Assembly (NCBI RefSeq): GCF_024721175.1
Contig: NZ_CP099402.1
Span: forward strand, 558,001 to 622,000
Origin: Rhizobium sp. Pop5
GTDB lineage: Bacteria; Pseudomonadota; Alphaproteobacteria; Rhizobiales; Rhizobiaceae
DNA length: 64,000 bases
Direction: 5' to 3'
Under the pieces are notes generated by a model. It was not told the DNA's origin. It saw only the letters and a program-made list of their open reading frames with translations, and did no database searches. How positions within the stretch are numbered: the first letter of the stretch is position 1; the number at the start of each line of letters is the position of its first letter. The position numbers and the translations under genes are program-made. This document shows positions 63,743-64,000 of the stretch, piece after piece.

Positions 63743-63800
63743 TGACAACGTCGACATATTTTTCTGACAACGTCGACAATGCGCATTGACAACGTCGTCA
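63743..63800. promoter_or_regulatory. Three phased LacI-type operators
   Basis: TGACAACGTCGACA occurs at 63743-63756 and 63765-63778, and TGACAACGTCGTCA at 63787-63800. All are palindromic around ACGT, as expected for LacI-family sites, and start exactly 22 bases apart, about two turns of the helix. The third overlaps a -35-like TTGACA at 63786-63791 for the plus-strand gene. The divergent LacI protein is the obvious ligand. Confidence 0.75.
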
Positions 63801-63863
63801 TACGGCGATTATGGTCCTTCCGATCAAGGCGCTGGCGCAAGCGCCCGTCAGCAAGGGAGGAAT

Positions 63864-64000
63864 CGATGACGAAACTGGTTTGTGCTAGCGCGCTTGCGCT
63901 TGTTCTCATGGCGGCCCCTACCAAAGCCGAGACCATCAATATTTTGGTGGAAGGCGGCGGCGAGATGCTGCAAAAGGCAGTCGCCGAAAAGTTCACCGCG
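63864..64000 (+). CDS. Extracellular solute-binding protein, start only (cut by window end)
   Basis: The first 45 codons of a gene whose ribosome site is AAGGGAGGA. The product starts with a signal peptide (MTKLVCASALALVLMAAPTKA) and a mature N-terminus ETINILVEGGGEMLQKAV, typical of family 1 sugar-type ABC binding proteins. Divergence from a LacI regulator suggests a carbohydrate importer. The rest lies outside the window. Confidence 0.75.

Overview
The window looks like a segment of a Rhizobiaceae genome, most likely Rhizobium and possibly one of its large plasmids or chromids. The evidence is high GC content, a RIME-like intergenic palindromic repeat, iron-responsive TGA-N9-TCA operators of the RirA type, a tyrosine-rich secreted protein of a type common in rhizobia, and many ABC importers. 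No rRNA, tRNA, CRISPR array or intact insertion sequence was seen.

Layout. (1) 0-14.5 kb is a mixed region. It holds a solitary glucose-6-phosphate dehydrogenase, an EF-G-like protein with altered GTPase motifs, a BON-domain protein, and a very large Ser/Thr-kinase/ATPase/GAF/PAS/histidine-kinase protein followed by a FixJ-type response regulator. It ends with a truncated GlcG/HbpS gene, a DJ-1/PfpI protein and a LysR regulator. (2) 14.7-24.4 kb is a nine-gene minus-strand operon: three luciferase-like flavin monooxygenases, an M20 amidohydrolase, a GNAT acetyltransferase, a fused amino-acid ABC permease/ATPase, two tandem binding proteins and a DsbA-like protein. The combination resembles the Bacillus ytm and yxe (sna) sulfur-amino-acid salvage operons, which work by acetylation, flavin-dependent oxidation and deacetylation. 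(3) 24.9-37.1 kb is a complete siderophore locus. SbnI-, SbnH- and SbnA-like enzymes, an opine dehydrogenase, one NIS synthetase, an MFS exporter and a binding protein/permease/ATPase importer form one nearly gapless operon. A convergent TonB receptor follows. Operon and receptor share an identical iron-box element. The enzyme set fits a rhizobactin-like product: lysine, ethylenediamine and carboxyethyl units plus a hydroxy acid.

(4) 39-62.3 kb is a 4-hydroxyphenylacetate (homoprotocatechuate) degradation region. It contains hpaBC with an AraC regulator, then hpaF, hpaE, hpaD, a succinate-semialdehyde dehydrogenase gene, hpaG, hpaH and hpaI, and the repressor hpaR. Between hpaC and hpaF lie an APC permease, an aldehyde dehydrogenase, an IclR regulator, a Tm-1-like protein, a HAD phosphatase, two class III PLP enzymes and an APH-type kinase. 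The second PLP enzyme looks like an AGXT2L-type phospho-lyase. A kinase plus phospho-lyase would turn an aromatic amino alcohol such as octopamine or synephrine into 4-hydroxyphenylacetaldehyde, which the aldehyde dehydrogenase and Hpa enzymes would take to pyruvate and succinate. This is inference. (5) 62.7-64 kb has a LacI regulator divergent from the start of a binding-protein gene cut by the window end, with three 14-bp operators spaced exactly 22 bp apart between them.

The most promising systems are the opine-type siderophore operon and the kinase/phospho-lyase module inside the hpa cluster.
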